DNA from: a virus
Virus record (IMG/VR): IMGVR_UViG_3300034109_000283
Span: 1 to 64,000 of that record
Length of the DNA: 64,000 nucleotides
Strand: one strand, 5' to 3'
Positions 6,318 to 12,957 of the stretch are shown one piece after another. Position 1 is the stretch's first letter, and every line of letters begins with the position of its first letter. The position numbers were made by a program, and so were the translations under genes. The notes under the pieces are model-generated. The model had not been told where the DNA came from and searched no databases. It was given only the letters and a program-made list of their open reading frames with translations.

Positions 6318-6449
6318 ATGGCAGCAAAAAGTGAACAAAGAAAGAGTGTTGTAAAGCGTACTAGTCAAGGCGGTAGTAGCCCCAAGACCAGTTCAATGAA
6401 TAAAACTGAAAAGCGTAGTTTCAAAAAGAATAGAGGACAAGGCAAATGA
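6318..6449 (+). CDS. Small basic phage protein
   Basis: A 43-residue protein, strongly basic and Ser/Gln/Gly-rich (KRTSQGGSSPKTSSMNK, then KKNRGQGK), starting at an ATG after TTGAGGAAAA. The TGA overlaps the next ATG as ATGA, so the two are translationally coupled. The pattern resembles short disordered basic proteins common in large phages; function unknown. Confidence 0.75.
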   Translation: MAAKSEQRKSVVKRTSQGGSSPKTSSMNKTEKRSFKKNRGQGK

Positions 6450-6622
6450 GTGGCAAAGGTAGTAGTCCAAGACCTTTTAGTGTGTCTCAAGAAGAATACG
6501 CAAATCGCTGGGACGCTATCTTTGGACGAGATTTAACTGATGATCTTAAAGTTAAGGAAGATGAACAAGCATTGGACGAAGCTTTTGATCAAATAGAAAC
6601 AGAGCAAGAAATTCGTAAATGA
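6446..6622 (+). CDS. Small acidic phage protein coupled to the preceding basic one
   Basis: A 58-residue protein beginning MSGKGSSPRPF and containing NRWDAIFGRD, followed by an acidic helical tail. It starts in the ATGA overlap with the previous gene and ends 7 bases before tRNA-Val. The MSGKGS...YANRWDAIFG pattern recurs in myovirus small proteins (memory, not searched). Function unknown. Confidence 0.75.
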   Translation: MSGKGSSPRPFSVSQEEYANRWDAIFGRDLTDDLKVKEDEQALDEAFDQIETEQEIRK

Positions 6623-6628
6623 AATATT

Positions 6629-6704
6629 GGATCGTTAGCTCAGTTGGTAGAGCGGCGCCCTTACAAGGCGTAGGTCGGCGGTTCGAACCCGTCACGATCC
6701 ACCA
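6629..6704 (+). tRNA. tRNA-Val(TAC)
   Basis: Acceptor GGATCGT/ACGATCC, anticodon loop CTTACAA (TAC), T loop TTCGAAC, encoded ACCA. Confidence 0.96.
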
Positions 6705-6719
6705 ATAATAAATAATGTT

Positions 6720-6869
6720 ATGAAATTGTTTGAGGCAACAATAAGAGTTAATGGTAAAGAGTTTAAAGATAGAGTCGGCGCAAACAACGCTGAAGAAGCT
6801 AAACTCTTACTGCAACAACGACATGGTCCAAGAGCCGTTCCTTATTTGCCAAAAATGATTCCAAGTTAA
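6720..6869 (+). CDS. Small conserved phage protein
   Basis: A 49-residue protein: MKLFEATIRVNG begins a likely beta hairpin, followed by a helix AEEAKLLLQQRHG and a Pro-rich end. Similar 45-60 residue proteins with this strand-strand-helix layout are frequent in T4-like phages. It fits exactly between tRNA-Val and tRNA-Gly, its stop lying one base before the latter. Function unknown. Confidence 0.75.
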   Translation: MKLFEATIRVNGKEFKDRVGANNAEEAKLLLQQRHGPRAVPYLPKMIPS

Positions 6870-6870
6870 T

Positions 6871-6944
6871 GCGGGTATGATGTAAAGGTAACCTGAATCC
6901 TTGCCAAGGATTATTTGCGAGTTCGATTCTCGCTACCCGCTCCA
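6871..6944 (+). tRNA. tRNA-Gly(GCC)
   Basis: Acceptor GCGGGTA/TACCCGC, anticodon stem AATCC/GGATT around TTGCCAA (GCC), T loop TTCGATT, U73 and CCA. Last tRNA of the array. Confidence 0.95.
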
Positions 6945-6946
6945 AA

Positions 6947-7528
6947 TTATTTTATCCCAATTACCATAAATCTTTTATACTCAAAGTGTGAGTAAACAAT
7001 GGGTAACTCATCCTTAAACAAGATTTGTTCTAATGGGTATTTGTCTATAATAGAATCAATAGTGGGTGTATAGTCTTTTATATACCATGGATGATCTGTG
7101 ATATCAATGTCGGTAGCTTGTAAACACACAATGCTACCTTTTTTTATGTTTGGAAACCAATCTCTGTTTTCAAGGTGTTCAATTGAACAGTTGATGTAAA
7201 TCAAATCACCCTCATGATTGGTATAATCAATATGATTGATATCAACTAAATGATTTTGTATTTTAGGTTCTTCATAGTTCCAAGCATCAGTAATTTGATT
7301 CGCAATAGTTATAGATGAAGTATCAATGTCGTAAGAATGAATTTCTTGATACTGATGACCTTTACGGACACTAAGCATAAAGCCCAAAATATTAGTCCAG
7401 CCGGCTAGAATATGCACATTGTACTTTACATCATTTTGTATAATATTTTCTAATTCATTGCATAGCCAAAGTTTGCTTTTAATCAAACCATGCTTGAACG
7501 ATTCAAAAGTTTCAAACTCTTTTCCCAT
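6947..7528 (-). CDS. Class I SAM-dependent methyltransferase-like protein
   Basis: A 193-residue protein on the opposite strand to the tRNA array. AGWTNILGFML near residue 41 matches a glycine-type motif I and SYDID near 68 an acidic motif II; VDINH and YINCSIEHLE follow as later strands. This layout is typical of small Rossmann methyltransferases found in marine and freshwater phages. The substrate cannot be inferred. Its stop abuts tRNA-Gly, so the two transcripts converge. Confidence 0.6.
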   Translation of the reverse strand: MGKEFETFESFKHGLIKSKLWLCNELENIIQNDVKYNVHILAGWTNILGFMLSVRKGHQYQEIHSYDIDTSSITIANQITDAWNYEEPKIQNHLVDINHIDYTNHEGDLIYINCSIEHLENRDWFPNIKKGSIVCLQATDIDITDHPWYIKDYTPTIDSIIDKYPLEQILFKDELPIVYSHFEYKRFMVIGIK

Positions 7529-7574
7529 AATCTTACTTAGTCATAATTTTGTAACAATTTTTTTATATACTCTG

Positions 7575-7582
7575 TATAAATA
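7575..7582 (+). promoter_or_regulatory. T4-late-like promoter box TATAAATA
   Basis: Exact TATAAATA, 15 bases before the ATG at 7598, leaving room for the ribosome-binding site GAGGA in the transcript. Located between divergent genes. Confidence 0.55.
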
Positions 7583-7597
7583 ATCGTAGAGGATATC

Positions 7598-8038
7598 ATG
7601 CTTCAATTCATCAAAGACCTAACTGACAAACTACTAGAATTCATTAAAGATGATCCCGTTAGACCCGAAATTTCAAAAGATTTTCGTGTCAGTGACGGAC
7701 GAATGGTTGCGGCATTAGTTGATGAAGAACGGAACCCCGAAGCTATGGTATGCGTTAGCTTTCATGACTTTGTTCCTGAAACTGTAGAAGGATTGAACAA
7801 GACTACTCAAGTGCCCACAACTGCGGTATTCTATACAATTTGGAGTTATAAGTCAGGCGCCGGTGCTGAATTGTTGGCTGCGGCTGTACATGGCATCAAA
7901 GAACAATACCCCAGTGTAACAAGGTTTGTTACTTTAAGCCCAAAAACAAACATGGCTAGACGATTTCATTTAAAGAATGGTGCTATTGTTTTTCGTGAGA
8001 ACGATGACACAGTAAATTATGAGTACATTACCAGATAA
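7598..8038 (+). CDS. GNAT-like acetyltransferase-fold protein
   Basis: A 146-residue protein with the strand-helix order of small GNAT-like folds: MVAALVDEE...AMVCVSFHDF strands, a YKSGAGAELLAAAVHGIKE segment resembling the CoA-binding turn and helix, then FVTLSPKTNMARRFHLKNGA as the C-terminal core. Several phages carry such proteins with unknown substrates. The match is structural by eye, not a strict motif. The stop overlaps the next gene by 20 bases. Confidence 0.55.
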   Translation: MLQFIKDLTDKLLEFIKDDPVRPEISKDFRVSDGRMVAALVDEERNPEAMVCVSFHDFVPETVEGLNKTTQVPTTAVFYTIWSYKSGAGAELLAAAVHGIKEQYPSVTRFVTLSPKTNMARRFHLKNGAIVFRENDDTVNYEYITR

Positions 8039-8468
8039 TGGTAAGATACAATTTATTTACAACACGGATACTTTTGATGGTGTCCGTGAAACTGTAATTA
8101 CTAATCTTACAATCAAGGCTAGGAAATTTTTAGAACTTCCACCTAGCTTGGAAGTTGAATTTAAAAAATTACCTATGCATATGCATGCTGAAACATTATT
8201 GAATCCTAGATTCAATAACAGAATAAGACTGCAGGATATGCTAAACAGCAAAGAAGTTATTGTTCCCTACTTGCATGAACTTATACACATAAATCAAGTT
8301 TACAAAAAAATACTGATTCCTAGAAATAACTCCTATGTGTCATGGAAAAATAGGTTGTATGTTATACAAGCAAACCAATCTGATCCTGACGAGTGGGCCA
8401 AACTTCCATGGGAAATAGACGTTGCCAATCGGCTGCCTACTTTAGTTCAAAATATCCTATCGGCTTGA
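8019..8468 (+). CDS. Putative zinc metallopeptidase-like protein (HELIH)
   Basis: A 149-residue protein with a single HELIH motif near residue 87, preceded by a hydrophobic strand and followed by WEIDVANR. The 10654-11064 protein has the same plan (AHELVH ... PWEVEAFSR), so the two are paralogues. HExxH with a downstream acidic residue suggests a zincin fold. Whether it is a protease or a dead relative is unknown. It starts inside the preceding gene by 20 bases, indicating coupling. Confidence 0.6.
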   Translation: MSTLPDNGKIQFIYNTDTFDGVRETVITNLTIKARKFLELPPSLEVEFKKLPMHMHAETLLNPRFNNRIRLQDMLNSKEVIVPYLHELIHINQVYKKILIPRNNSYVSWKNRLYVIQANQSDPDEWAKLPWEIDVANRLPTLVQNILSA

Positions 8469-8524
8469 CAATAATTATTTGTTAGTAAGCACTCACTTAC
8501 CAATATTGTAAGGAATCTGTAAGG

Positions 8525-8553
8525 TTGACAATAAATCAAATTGGGTATACAAT
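8525..8553 (+). promoter_or_regulatory. Early-type promoter TTGACAATAAAT family
   Basis: TTGACA, 17 bases, TACAAT. The -10 ends only 7 bases before the ATG at 8561, so the predicted transcript starts at or next to the start codon (leaderless). Confidence 0.8.
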
Positions 8554-8560
8554 ATGAATT

Positions 8561-8896
8561 ATGTTGAAAGTTACCCGTAAGCGCAGATCCGATCGTAATC
8601 AGGTCATCTACTTCATTGAGGATGTAGTGACCCGTGAGGTCTATATCGGTCTGACCGCACTCTCATTCAAAGGCAATGTGTTTCGTACCCTTCGCCGTCG
8701 TATGCAAAAGCATATGCAACGGGCCCTTGCTGAAAACAAGGATTGGGGTCTGAGCCGTGCATTGCGTGAGCGTGGTGCCGAGCGTTTTGTGTTCGGTGTT
8801 GTAGAGGTTGTGCGTGGTAAGAAAGCCGCTCATGCACGTGAGACCGAACTTATTAACACTATGCAACCCGCCCTTAACACTTTTGGAATCAAGTAA
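8561..8896 (+). CDS. GIY-YIG family endonuclease
   Basis: A 111-residue single-domain GIY-YIG protein. VIYFIED...EVYIGLTA corresponds to the GIY...YIG core, RRRMQKHM supplies the conserved Arg and His helix, and EVVRGKKAAHARETELI carries the catalytic-type Glu. Free-standing members act as phage homing nucleases or repair nucleases. Arg/Lys content is high. It has its own promoter with essentially no leader and a strong terminator, so it is a stand-alone transcription unit. Confidence 0.85.
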   Translation: MLKVTRKRRSDRNQVIYFIEDVVTREVYIGLTALSFKGNVFRTLRRRMQKHMQRALAENKDWGLSRALRERGAERFVFGVVEVVRGKKAAHARETELINTMQPALNTFGIK

Positions 8897-8913
8897 ATAG
8901 CCTTCTTAGCCTT

Positions 8914-8939
8914 ATAGGGACTTCGGTCCCTATTTTTTT
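8914..8939 (+). terminator. Rho-independent terminator after the GIY-YIG gene
   Basis: ATAGGGAC / TTCG tetraloop / GTCCCTAT followed by seven T: a classic strong intrinsic terminator. Confidence 0.95.
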
Positions 8940-8955
8940 GGCTACCCAACCTACC

Positions 8956-8963
8956 TATAAATA
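8956..8963 (+). promoter_or_regulatory. T4-late-like promoter box TATAAATA
   Basis: Exact TATAAATA 16 bases before the ATG at 8980 and directly after the terminator, so a new promoter is needed here. Confidence 0.5.
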
Positions 8964-8979
8964 ATGTAGGAGCAGTAGC

Positions 8980-9126
8980 ATGATTCGGGCAAAAACACTA
9001 TTGCGGGTTTTTAAGTACCTTGCTATAATAATAAGTGTCATAGGATTTTTTATTCTGTGGACAAGTGTACCTGAAGATAATCTAAATGAAACAGAGGTTA
9101 ATCATGCATCTGAGCAAAGTAAATGA
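8980..9126 (+). CDS. Small single-pass membrane protein
   Basis: A 48-residue protein: a basic N-terminus (MIRAKTLLRVFK), a hydrophobic helix (YLAIIISVIGFFILW) and an acidic polar tail. It follows AGGAGCAGTAGC, a good ribosome-binding site, and overlaps the start of the next gene by 23 bases. Size and topology would fit an antiholin, holin-like or small envelope protein, but nothing specific can be said. Confidence 0.7.
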   Translation: MIRAKTLLRVFKYLAIIISVIGFFILWTSVPEDNLNETEVNHASEQSK

Positions 9127-9619
9127 AGCACTAGACCATCGTATTACTGGTGGTAGCGAATATCAATGGGACTGTTACGGTCTTGATGTGAGGTTTCTTG
9201 ACTACGAAAGTGATTACGCACATGCCAGTGTAGTTTTTGATACTACCACACAGACTGTATACGAGGCTACGGTAAATAGCAAGGACGAGTCAGTTAGGCC
9301 ATATCGTTGGTTGAATCCTAATACCAAACAAGAATATTTGGATGAATGTAAGGATAGAAACATTGACCCTAATGAAGCATGGGACGATGTAAAGTGGGTA
9401 GACCTTGAAACTATGGAAGACTTCCTTGACAAGGCTAGTGCTATCTTTAATGGTGAATCATTTGATGAGCGTGTTCAAGTCCCTCTTGATTTGAGTCGTG
9501 ATGAGTTGTTCCAACTTATGCAAATGGCGCATGAGCGTGATATGACATTGAATGAATTGGTTGAGGACATTCTTTGGGATGTAATAAATCGTGAGAAAAA
9601 GGTCGGGGTTTTTGAATAA
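9104..9619 (+). CDS. Conserved phage protein with ribbon-helix-helix-like C-terminus
   Basis: A 171-residue protein. The ATG at 9104 is preferred because GAGG stands 6 bases before it; an in-frame ATG at 9086 lacks a site. The N-terminal part contains GGSEYQWDCYG and a long beta region. The last ~45 residues (LDLSRDELFQLM...ERDMTLNELVEDIL) resemble CopG/MetJ-type segments appended to many T4-like proteins. It is acidic and soluble. Function unknown. Confidence 0.75.
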   Translation: MHLSKVNEALDHRITGGSEYQWDCYGLDVRFLDYESDYAHASVVFDTTTQTVYEATVNSKDESVRPYRWLNPNTKQEYLDECKDRNIDPNEAWDDVKWVDLETMEDFLDKASAIFNGESFDERVQVPLDLSRDELFQLMQMAHERDMTLNELVEDILWDVINREKKVGVFE

Positions 9620-9631
9620 ATAATTTGTCAA

Positions 9632-9659
9632 CTATATAATGCTCAAATGCGTTATATAG
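9632..9659 (+). repeat. Inverted repeat upstream of the lipoprotein gene
   Basis: CTATATAA and TTATATAG arms separated by 12 bases, inside an AT-rich TATATA tract 16 bases before the lipoprotein ATG. It could be an operator or an mRNA hairpin. Confidence 0.45.
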
Positions 9660-9675
9660 TATATAGGAGCAAGTT

Positions 9676-10077
9676 ATGAAGAAAATCATTCTAGCATCAT
9701 TGGTATTGATAACACTTACCGGCTGTGCTACCAATCGTCAAAATGGTGAATTACTAGGGGCGATGACCGGTGCCGCAGTAGGAAAAACATTTGGCGGTAC
9801 AGGGGGTGCAGTTATTGGAGCTGCTGTGGGAGCCGCGGCCGGAGGGCAAGTTGGTCAGTCTATTGACAATCAAACACCAATGGCTCCGCCCATTGTAACA
9901 CATGTTGATCCTAAAGACATACCATATGTAGCACCTCCTTCAGTAGTATATGTTCAACCATATTGGCCAGCACCATATGTAGGAATGCGTTGGATCTATG
10001 TTCCTAGATATGGATGGGGTTGGCATCATCATAGACATGGTTTTTACTATCGCCATCCACATCGCCACTGGCGTTAA
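9676..10077 (+). CDS. Glycine-zipper outer-membrane-type lipoprotein
   Basis: A 133-residue protein with a lipoprotein signal (lipobox LTGC, Cys17), then a glycine-zipper segment (GAMTGAAVGKTFGG, GGAVIGAAVGAAAGG) like host 17-kDa antigen/SlyB-type proteins. A Pro/Tyr/Trp/His-rich tail of about 60 residues ends in HHHRHGFYYRHPHRH. Glycine-zipper lipoproteins insert in the outer membrane and affect envelope integrity. Such a gene is unusual in a phage and probably host-derived; superinfection exclusion or envelope remodelling is possible (inference). It has a good AGGAGC ribosome-binding site. Confidence 0.85.
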   Translation: MKKIILASLVLITLTGCATNRQNGELLGAMTGAAVGKTFGGTGGAVIGAAVGAAAGGQVGQSIDNQTPMAPPIVTHVDPKDIPYVAPPSVVYVQPYWPAPYVGMRWIYVPRYGWGWHHHRHGFYYRHPHRHWR

Positions 10078-10094
10078 TTTTTTAAAGGAAAAAA

Positions 10095-10400
10095 GTGAAC
10101 GATATTATTGTACCGGCACCTACCGCTGAATGGACTGATAAAGATTGGAATAAATTCCGTGATTGGTTGAAGGGTATGTTGAAAGTAGGTGAAATGACAA
10201 TCACCTTCACAAAGAAAGATGGAACCGAGCGTGTTATGAATTGCACCTTGAATCCTGACCAGTTGCCTCCTGCACCAGTTACTGAAAATAAAAAAGAACG
10301 CAAGGTCAATGATGATGTTTTGGCAGTGTATGATATTGAGGCAAAAGGATGGCGTAGTTTTACACTTAAGACCGTTATCCGTGTTCAACTAACCATTTGA
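10095..10400 (+). CDS. Small SH3-like beta-barrel phage protein
   Basis: A 101-residue protein starting at GTG 10095 behind AAAGGAAAA. WNKFRDWLKGMLKVGEMTITFTKKDG and VLAVYDIEAKGWRSF match the small SH3-like/WYL_2-type proteins abundant in large myoviruses, where a Trp-rich helix is followed by a beta barrel. The function of the family is not known. Promoter 10397-10425 overlaps its final codon. Confidence 0.7.
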   Translation: MNDIIVPAPTAEWTDKDWNKFRDWLKGMLKVGEMTITFTKKDGTERVMNCTLNPDQLPPAPVTENKKERKVNDDVLAVYDIEAKGWRSFTLKTVIRVQLTI

Positions 10401-10425
10401 CAATAAATGCCATATCTGCTAGAAT
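10397..10425 (+). promoter_or_regulatory. Early-type promoter TTGACAATAAAT family
   Basis: TTGACA, 17 bases, TAGAAT. The TGA stop of the preceding gene is the TGA of this -35 box. It drives the small gene at 10452. Confidence 0.8.
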
Positions 10426-10451
10426 ATGGGTTATGTCGTTAGAGATTCATT

Positions 10452-10622
10452 ATGAACAAGCAACACCTTTCTTTTAAGATTCCACGAATCAAGCCTCGTT
10501 CACACAAGGCGCTTTTTGACAATGATCTTCCTTTCCAACCCAAGATTGAGAAGGCCAAAAAGTCTCAGTACAATCGGCGTCCCAAGCATAGAAACACCCC
10601 AGATTGGGATTCCGAATATTGA
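10452..10622 (+). CDS. Small basic conserved phage protein
   Basis: A 56-residue basic protein: SFKIPRIKPRSHKALFDNDLPF, then a Lys/Arg-rich KKSQYNRRPKHRN segment and acidic WDSEY end. The plan recurs in large phages (memory only). It has its own promoter, and its TGA stop is embedded in the -35 box of the next promoter, an extreme case of packing. Confidence 0.75.
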   Translation: MNKQHLSFKIPRIKPRSHKALFDNDLPFQPKIEKAKKSQYNRRPKHRNTPDWDSEY

Positions 10623-10647
10623 CAATAAATGGATATCCTGTTACACT
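10619..10647 (+). promoter_or_regulatory. Early-type promoter TTGACAATAAAT family
   Basis: TTGACA, 17 bases, TACACT. The next ATG lies 7 bases after the -10, so the transcript is predicted to be leaderless. The -35 box contains the stop codon of the preceding gene. Confidence 0.75.
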
Positions 10648-10653
10648 TAAAAC

Positions 10654-11064
10654 ATGGAAATCAAAGTAGAAGGTAGTCGCAGGAACCGTAAATTCGTAGA
10701 GGCATTATTGCCTTCTATGATTACTCAACTGAACCTGGACAACTGCCGTAAAGGTCTGCTCATTCGCATTTATGATGAATGTGAGGACAATCAAGGGATA
10801 ACACTAGACCTGACCAATCTTACTGGTTGCTATCTTGTTGTTATCAAGCCCGACCGTAACTTGAAAGAAATGGGACTTACCCTTGCCCATGAATTAGTAC
10901 ATGTAAAGCAAATGGCTAAAGGTACACTAAAGACCACAAAAAATGGAAACCATCTTTGGGCCGGCAAAAAGTATAGTAAGAAAATGGCATACTTAAATAT
11001 GCCTTGGGAAGTTGAAGCCTTCAGTCGCCAAGAACTCATCCTCCGTCGTGCATTTGAGGAATAA
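10654..11064 (+). CDS. Putative zinc metallopeptidase-like protein (HELVH)
   Basis: A 136-residue protein with LAHELVHVKQ near residue 75, followed by a Trp-containing loop and PWEVEAFSRQ near the C-terminus, as in the 8019-8468 protein. The HExxH helix and distal Glu fit a gluzincin-like fold. Substrate unknown. The upstream promoter leaves no room for a ribosome-binding site, so translation would be leaderless unless another start upstream is used. The N-terminus MEIKVEGSRRNRKFVEAL looks natural. Confidence 0.65.
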   Translation: MEIKVEGSRRNRKFVEALLPSMITQLNLDNCRKGLLIRIYDECEDNQGITLDLTNLTGCYLVVIKPDRNLKEMGLTLAHELVHVKQMAKGTLKTTKNGNHLWAGKKYSKKMAYLNMPWEVEAFSRQELILRRAFEE

Positions 11065-11069
11065 AAAGG

Positions 11070-11098
11070 TTGACAATAAATCAATTTGGGCATATAAT
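11070..11098 (+). promoter_or_regulatory. Perfect early-type promoter with conserved leader
   Basis: TTGACA, 17 bases, TATAAT, all consensus. It is followed by the leader element CATAGACAGTT (11104-11114) and ACGGAGCAA before the ATG. The same leader occurs at 11453, 38469, 42865 and 56218. Confidence 0.92.
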
Positions 11099-11131
11099 AG
11101 TCTCATAGACAGTTGATTAACGGAGCAACAA

Positions 11132-11416
11132 ATGGAACGATTGACGGAAATTCAGCAAATCAATTCTAGCATCATGTTCGGTTCGTTTAGTAACGACCAA
11201 CTGGACTCCATTATCATGGCAGTAAAGTTCGCTAGGAATCAGATTGCCAAACAAACCAAATATACCCTTGTCAAAGGTGCTAAGGTCAAGTTCACTTCTA
11301 GCCGTACAGGGCAGACCGTCGTCGGCGAAGTGACCGAGGTCAAGCGTAAGTTCGCACATGTCCGTAGCGGCATGACCAACTGGCGTGTTCCCATGAATAT
11401 GTTGTCGGCCGCATAA
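11132..11416 (+). CDS. Conserved phage protein, possible small beta-barrel domain
   Basis: A 94-residue basic protein. An N-terminal helix (DQLDSIIMAVKFARNQIAKQ) is followed by GAKVKFTSSRTGQTVVGEVTEVKRKFAHV, a KOW/SH3-like strand pattern ending in WRVPMNML. This suggests nucleic-acid or ribosome binding (inference). It has a consensus promoter, conserved leader and CGGAGC ribosome-binding site, and is followed at once by the promoter of the next gene. Confidence 0.75.
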   Translation: MERLTEIQQINSSIMFGSFSNDQLDSIIMAVKFARNQIAKQTKYTLVKGAKVKFTSSRTGQTVVGEVTEVKRKFAHVRSGMTNWRVPMNMLSAA

Positions 11417-11418
11417 GG

Positions 11419-11447
11419 TTGACAATAAATCGGTTTGGGTATATAAT
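11419..11447 (+). promoter_or_regulatory. Perfect early-type promoter with conserved leader
   Basis: TTGACA, 17 bases, TATAAT, then CATAGACAGTT (11453-11463) and ACGGAGCAATAA before ATG 11481. Nearly identical to the promoter at 11070. Confidence 0.92.
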
Positions 11448-11480
11448 ACATACATAGACAGTTAGATAACGGAGCAATAA

Positions 11481-11912
11481 ATGGCTTACATGAATCCGGA
11501 ACGCAAAGCAAAGATCGCAACTGCTATCAAGCCGATCCTTAGTAAGTACGGTGTCAAGGGTTCCTTGAGTGTTAGGAATCATTCTAGTATCGTGTTGACC
11601 CTCAAGTCCGGTAAGATTGATTTCATTGAGAATTTTATCAAGACCGACACCGATAGTATTGTTGGTCGGAAAATGGATCAAAGTCAGATTGATTACATCC
11701 GCAAGAATCAGAGTTTGGATGTAAATCCCTACTGGTTTCAGGAGCATTTCAGTGGTGATGCTAAGGCTTTCTTGGCCGAGGCTTTCAAGGCACTGAAGTC
11801 GGCTGACTGGTATGATGAGTCCGATCCAATGACGGATTATTTCAACATCGCCTACTATGTTGATGTTAATGTTGGTAAATGGGATCGTCCTTACGAGGTG
11901 ACCAATGCTTGA
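11481..11912 (+). CDS. LPD29-like conserved protein
   Basis: A 143-residue soluble protein beginning MAYMNPERKAKIATAIKPIL, with a GVKGSLSVRNHSSIVLTLKSG block and a C-terminal DYFNIAYYVDVNVGKWDRPY block. The sequence resembles the LPD29-type domain found in phages and polyvalent proteins of conjugative elements; its function is not established, but polyvalent proteins are thought to protect incoming DNA or modulate the host. It is strongly expressed judging by its consensus promoter and leader. Confidence 0.65.
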   Translation: MAYMNPERKAKIATAIKPILSKYGVKGSLSVRNHSSIVLTLKSGKIDFIENFIKTDTDSIVGRKMDQSQIDYIRKNQSLDVNPYWFQEHFSGDAKAFLAEAFKALKSADWYDESDPMTDYFNIAYYVDVNVGKWDRPYEVTNA

Positions 11913-12024
11913 CAAAATTAAAGAATGGCTGTATACTTATTTTTGGTGGCTAGAGCCTGCTGTATGGTTGGCTATAGTTTTGTGTAGTGTGTATTTTCTA
12001 GCATGGAATGCGAGGTTAATATGA
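11905..12024 (+). CDS. Very small membrane protein
   Basis: A 39-residue Trp-rich protein: MLDKIKEWLYTYFWW followed by a hydrophobic helix (VWLAIVLCSVYFLAW) and a short basic end. It overlaps the preceding gene by 8 bases and the next by ATGA, which supports coupled translation. Likely a small inner-membrane peptide of unknown role. Confidence 0.6.
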   Translation: MLDKIKEWLYTYFWWLEPAVWLAIVLCSVYFLAWNARLI

Positions 12025-12179
12025 ATCAATATTGGGTACTTGTGAAGTTTAAAGATGAGCCTGGATCAGCTTTTCAACGGATGTATATTTTTGCTGGTGA
12101 TCCTTATCAGGCAATTCAAATGGCCAAGGCACAGTACGGTCGTTTGCTGATTTCAGAATCAGCAACCCCGGTTTATTGA
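12021..12179 (+). CDS. Small conserved phage protein
   Basis: A 52-residue protein: MNQYWVLVKFKDEPGS forms two likely strands, FQRMYIFAGDPYQAIQMAKAQYG a strand and helix. The same architecture is seen in the 6720-6869 protein (strand-strand-helix, A-K-x-x-YG ending), so they may be distant relatives. Starts in an ATGA overlap. Function unknown. Confidence 0.65.
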   Translation: MNQYWVLVKFKDEPGSAFQRMYIFAGDPYQAIQMAKAQYGRLLISESATPVY

Positions 12180-12197
12180 ATTCGGGCAAATTAATGG

Positions 12198-12226
12198 TTG
12201 ACATTTACTACGCCCGGTACTATAAT
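12198..12226 (+). promoter_or_regulatory. Perfect sigma70-like promoter
   Basis: TTGACA, 17 bases, TATAAT. It differs from the TTGACAATAAAT family in the spacer (TTTACTACGCCCGG). It gives a ~45-base leader before ATG 12279. Confidence 0.9.
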
Positions 12227-12278
12227 AGTAAATGTCGCAATGACTTTTTTATCAACTCTAGACAACAAAGGAAACACA

Positions 12279-12677
12279 ATGTCTAATCAAACTTTCAAAG
12301 TCGCTGGTATTACTGTTCACAATGGCAACGCTAAGGTCCGTTTTACGGATGACATGGTCCGTCGCATTAAGCAATTTACGAAAGGTGGCGCAACCCGTGC
12401 TGACTTCGTAGAGTTGCCGAGTGAGATGACCAAGGTTGAAGCACTTACTTATATGCTTACTCTTCCCGAGTTCGCAAGTGCAGGAGATCAGGCAACCATC
12501 AATGATGCACTGGCTGACCGTGCTAAGGATGCAAGCAAGGGTACGGTCAAGGTCAAAGTGTCCAAGGCAAAGGCTAAGCCTAGCATTGACAGCATCAAGG
12601 CACGTGCCAAGAAGTCTGCTACTGTTGAGACTCCCGCCGAGACTCCTGTTGAAGCCCTTCCCGAAGCTCCTTTCTAA
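12279..12677 (+). CDS. Phage protein with Ala/Lys/Pro-rich C-terminus
   Basis: A 132-residue protein. The ATG at 12279 is chosen because AAAGGA stands just upstream; the longer frame begins inside the promoter. The first ~75 residues are a compact mixed domain (KVAGITVHNGNAKVRFTDDMV, then helices). The remainder is a low-complexity Lys/Ala then Glu/Pro/Thr tail (PAETPVEALPEAPF). Probably abundant given its promoter. Function unknown. Confidence 0.75.
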   Translation: MSNQTFKVAGITVHNGNAKVRFTDDMVRRIKQFTKGGATRADFVELPSEMTKVEALTYMLTLPEFASAGDQATINDALADRAKDASKGTVKVKVSKAKAKPSIDSIKARAKKSATVETPAETPVEALPEAPF

Positions 12678-12682
12678 TAGGC

Positions 12683-12704
12683 AGGTGATAGGCAACTATC
12701 ACCT
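12683..12704 (+). terminator. Hairpin, possible weak terminator
   Basis: AGGTGATA / GGCAAC / TATCACCT followed by TTAT, directly after the stop codon. The short T run makes it a weak or partial terminator, or an mRNA 3' stabiliser; the next ATG follows 8 bases later. Confidence 0.5.
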
Positions 12705-12712
12705 TTATCCTT

Positions 12713-12946
12713 ATGCGATACTCTGTACTAAACAATTTTCATCAACGCCGCAGATTTGATCCTACGAATACTGAGGATCTTGCTGAACTGAAATTCTTTT
12801 TAGAACACAATCATTGGCGTAATGCTTGTCCGTTCTATGCTGAGTATCCTTGGGAAGATATTCCGGCAATGTGTTATTACAAATACACTGAACGCATGTT
12901 GTCACATTTAAAAGTGACTACACAAAAACAAAAAAGCCCCGAGTAA
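12713..12946 (+). CDS. Small conserved phage protein
   Basis: A 77-residue soluble protein rich in aromatic residues and histidine: LAELKFFLEHNHWRNACPFYAEYPWEDIPAMCYYKYTERML. Two Cys and several His could bind metal, but there is no standard finger. No ribosome-binding site is evident, so it may be translated by coupling after the hairpin. Its last codons lie in the shared terminator, and the converging fibre gene follows. Confidence 0.65.
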   Translation: MRYSVLNNFHQRRRFDPTNTEDLAELKFFLEHNHWRNACPFYAEYPWEDIPAMCYYKYTERMLSHLKVTTQKQKSPE

Positions 12947-12957
12947 GGGGCTTTTTT
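12931..12957. terminator. Bidirectional intrinsic terminator
   Basis: AAAAAGCCCC / GAGTAA / GGGGCTTTTTT: GC stem with A run on one side and T run on the other, so it ends both the (+) small gene and the (-) fibre gene. Confidence 0.92.

Noticed and set aside
1-6944. tRNA array as an integration (att) site
   Set aside because: No integrase gene and no duplicated tRNA 3' end in the window; the array fits lytic large phages.
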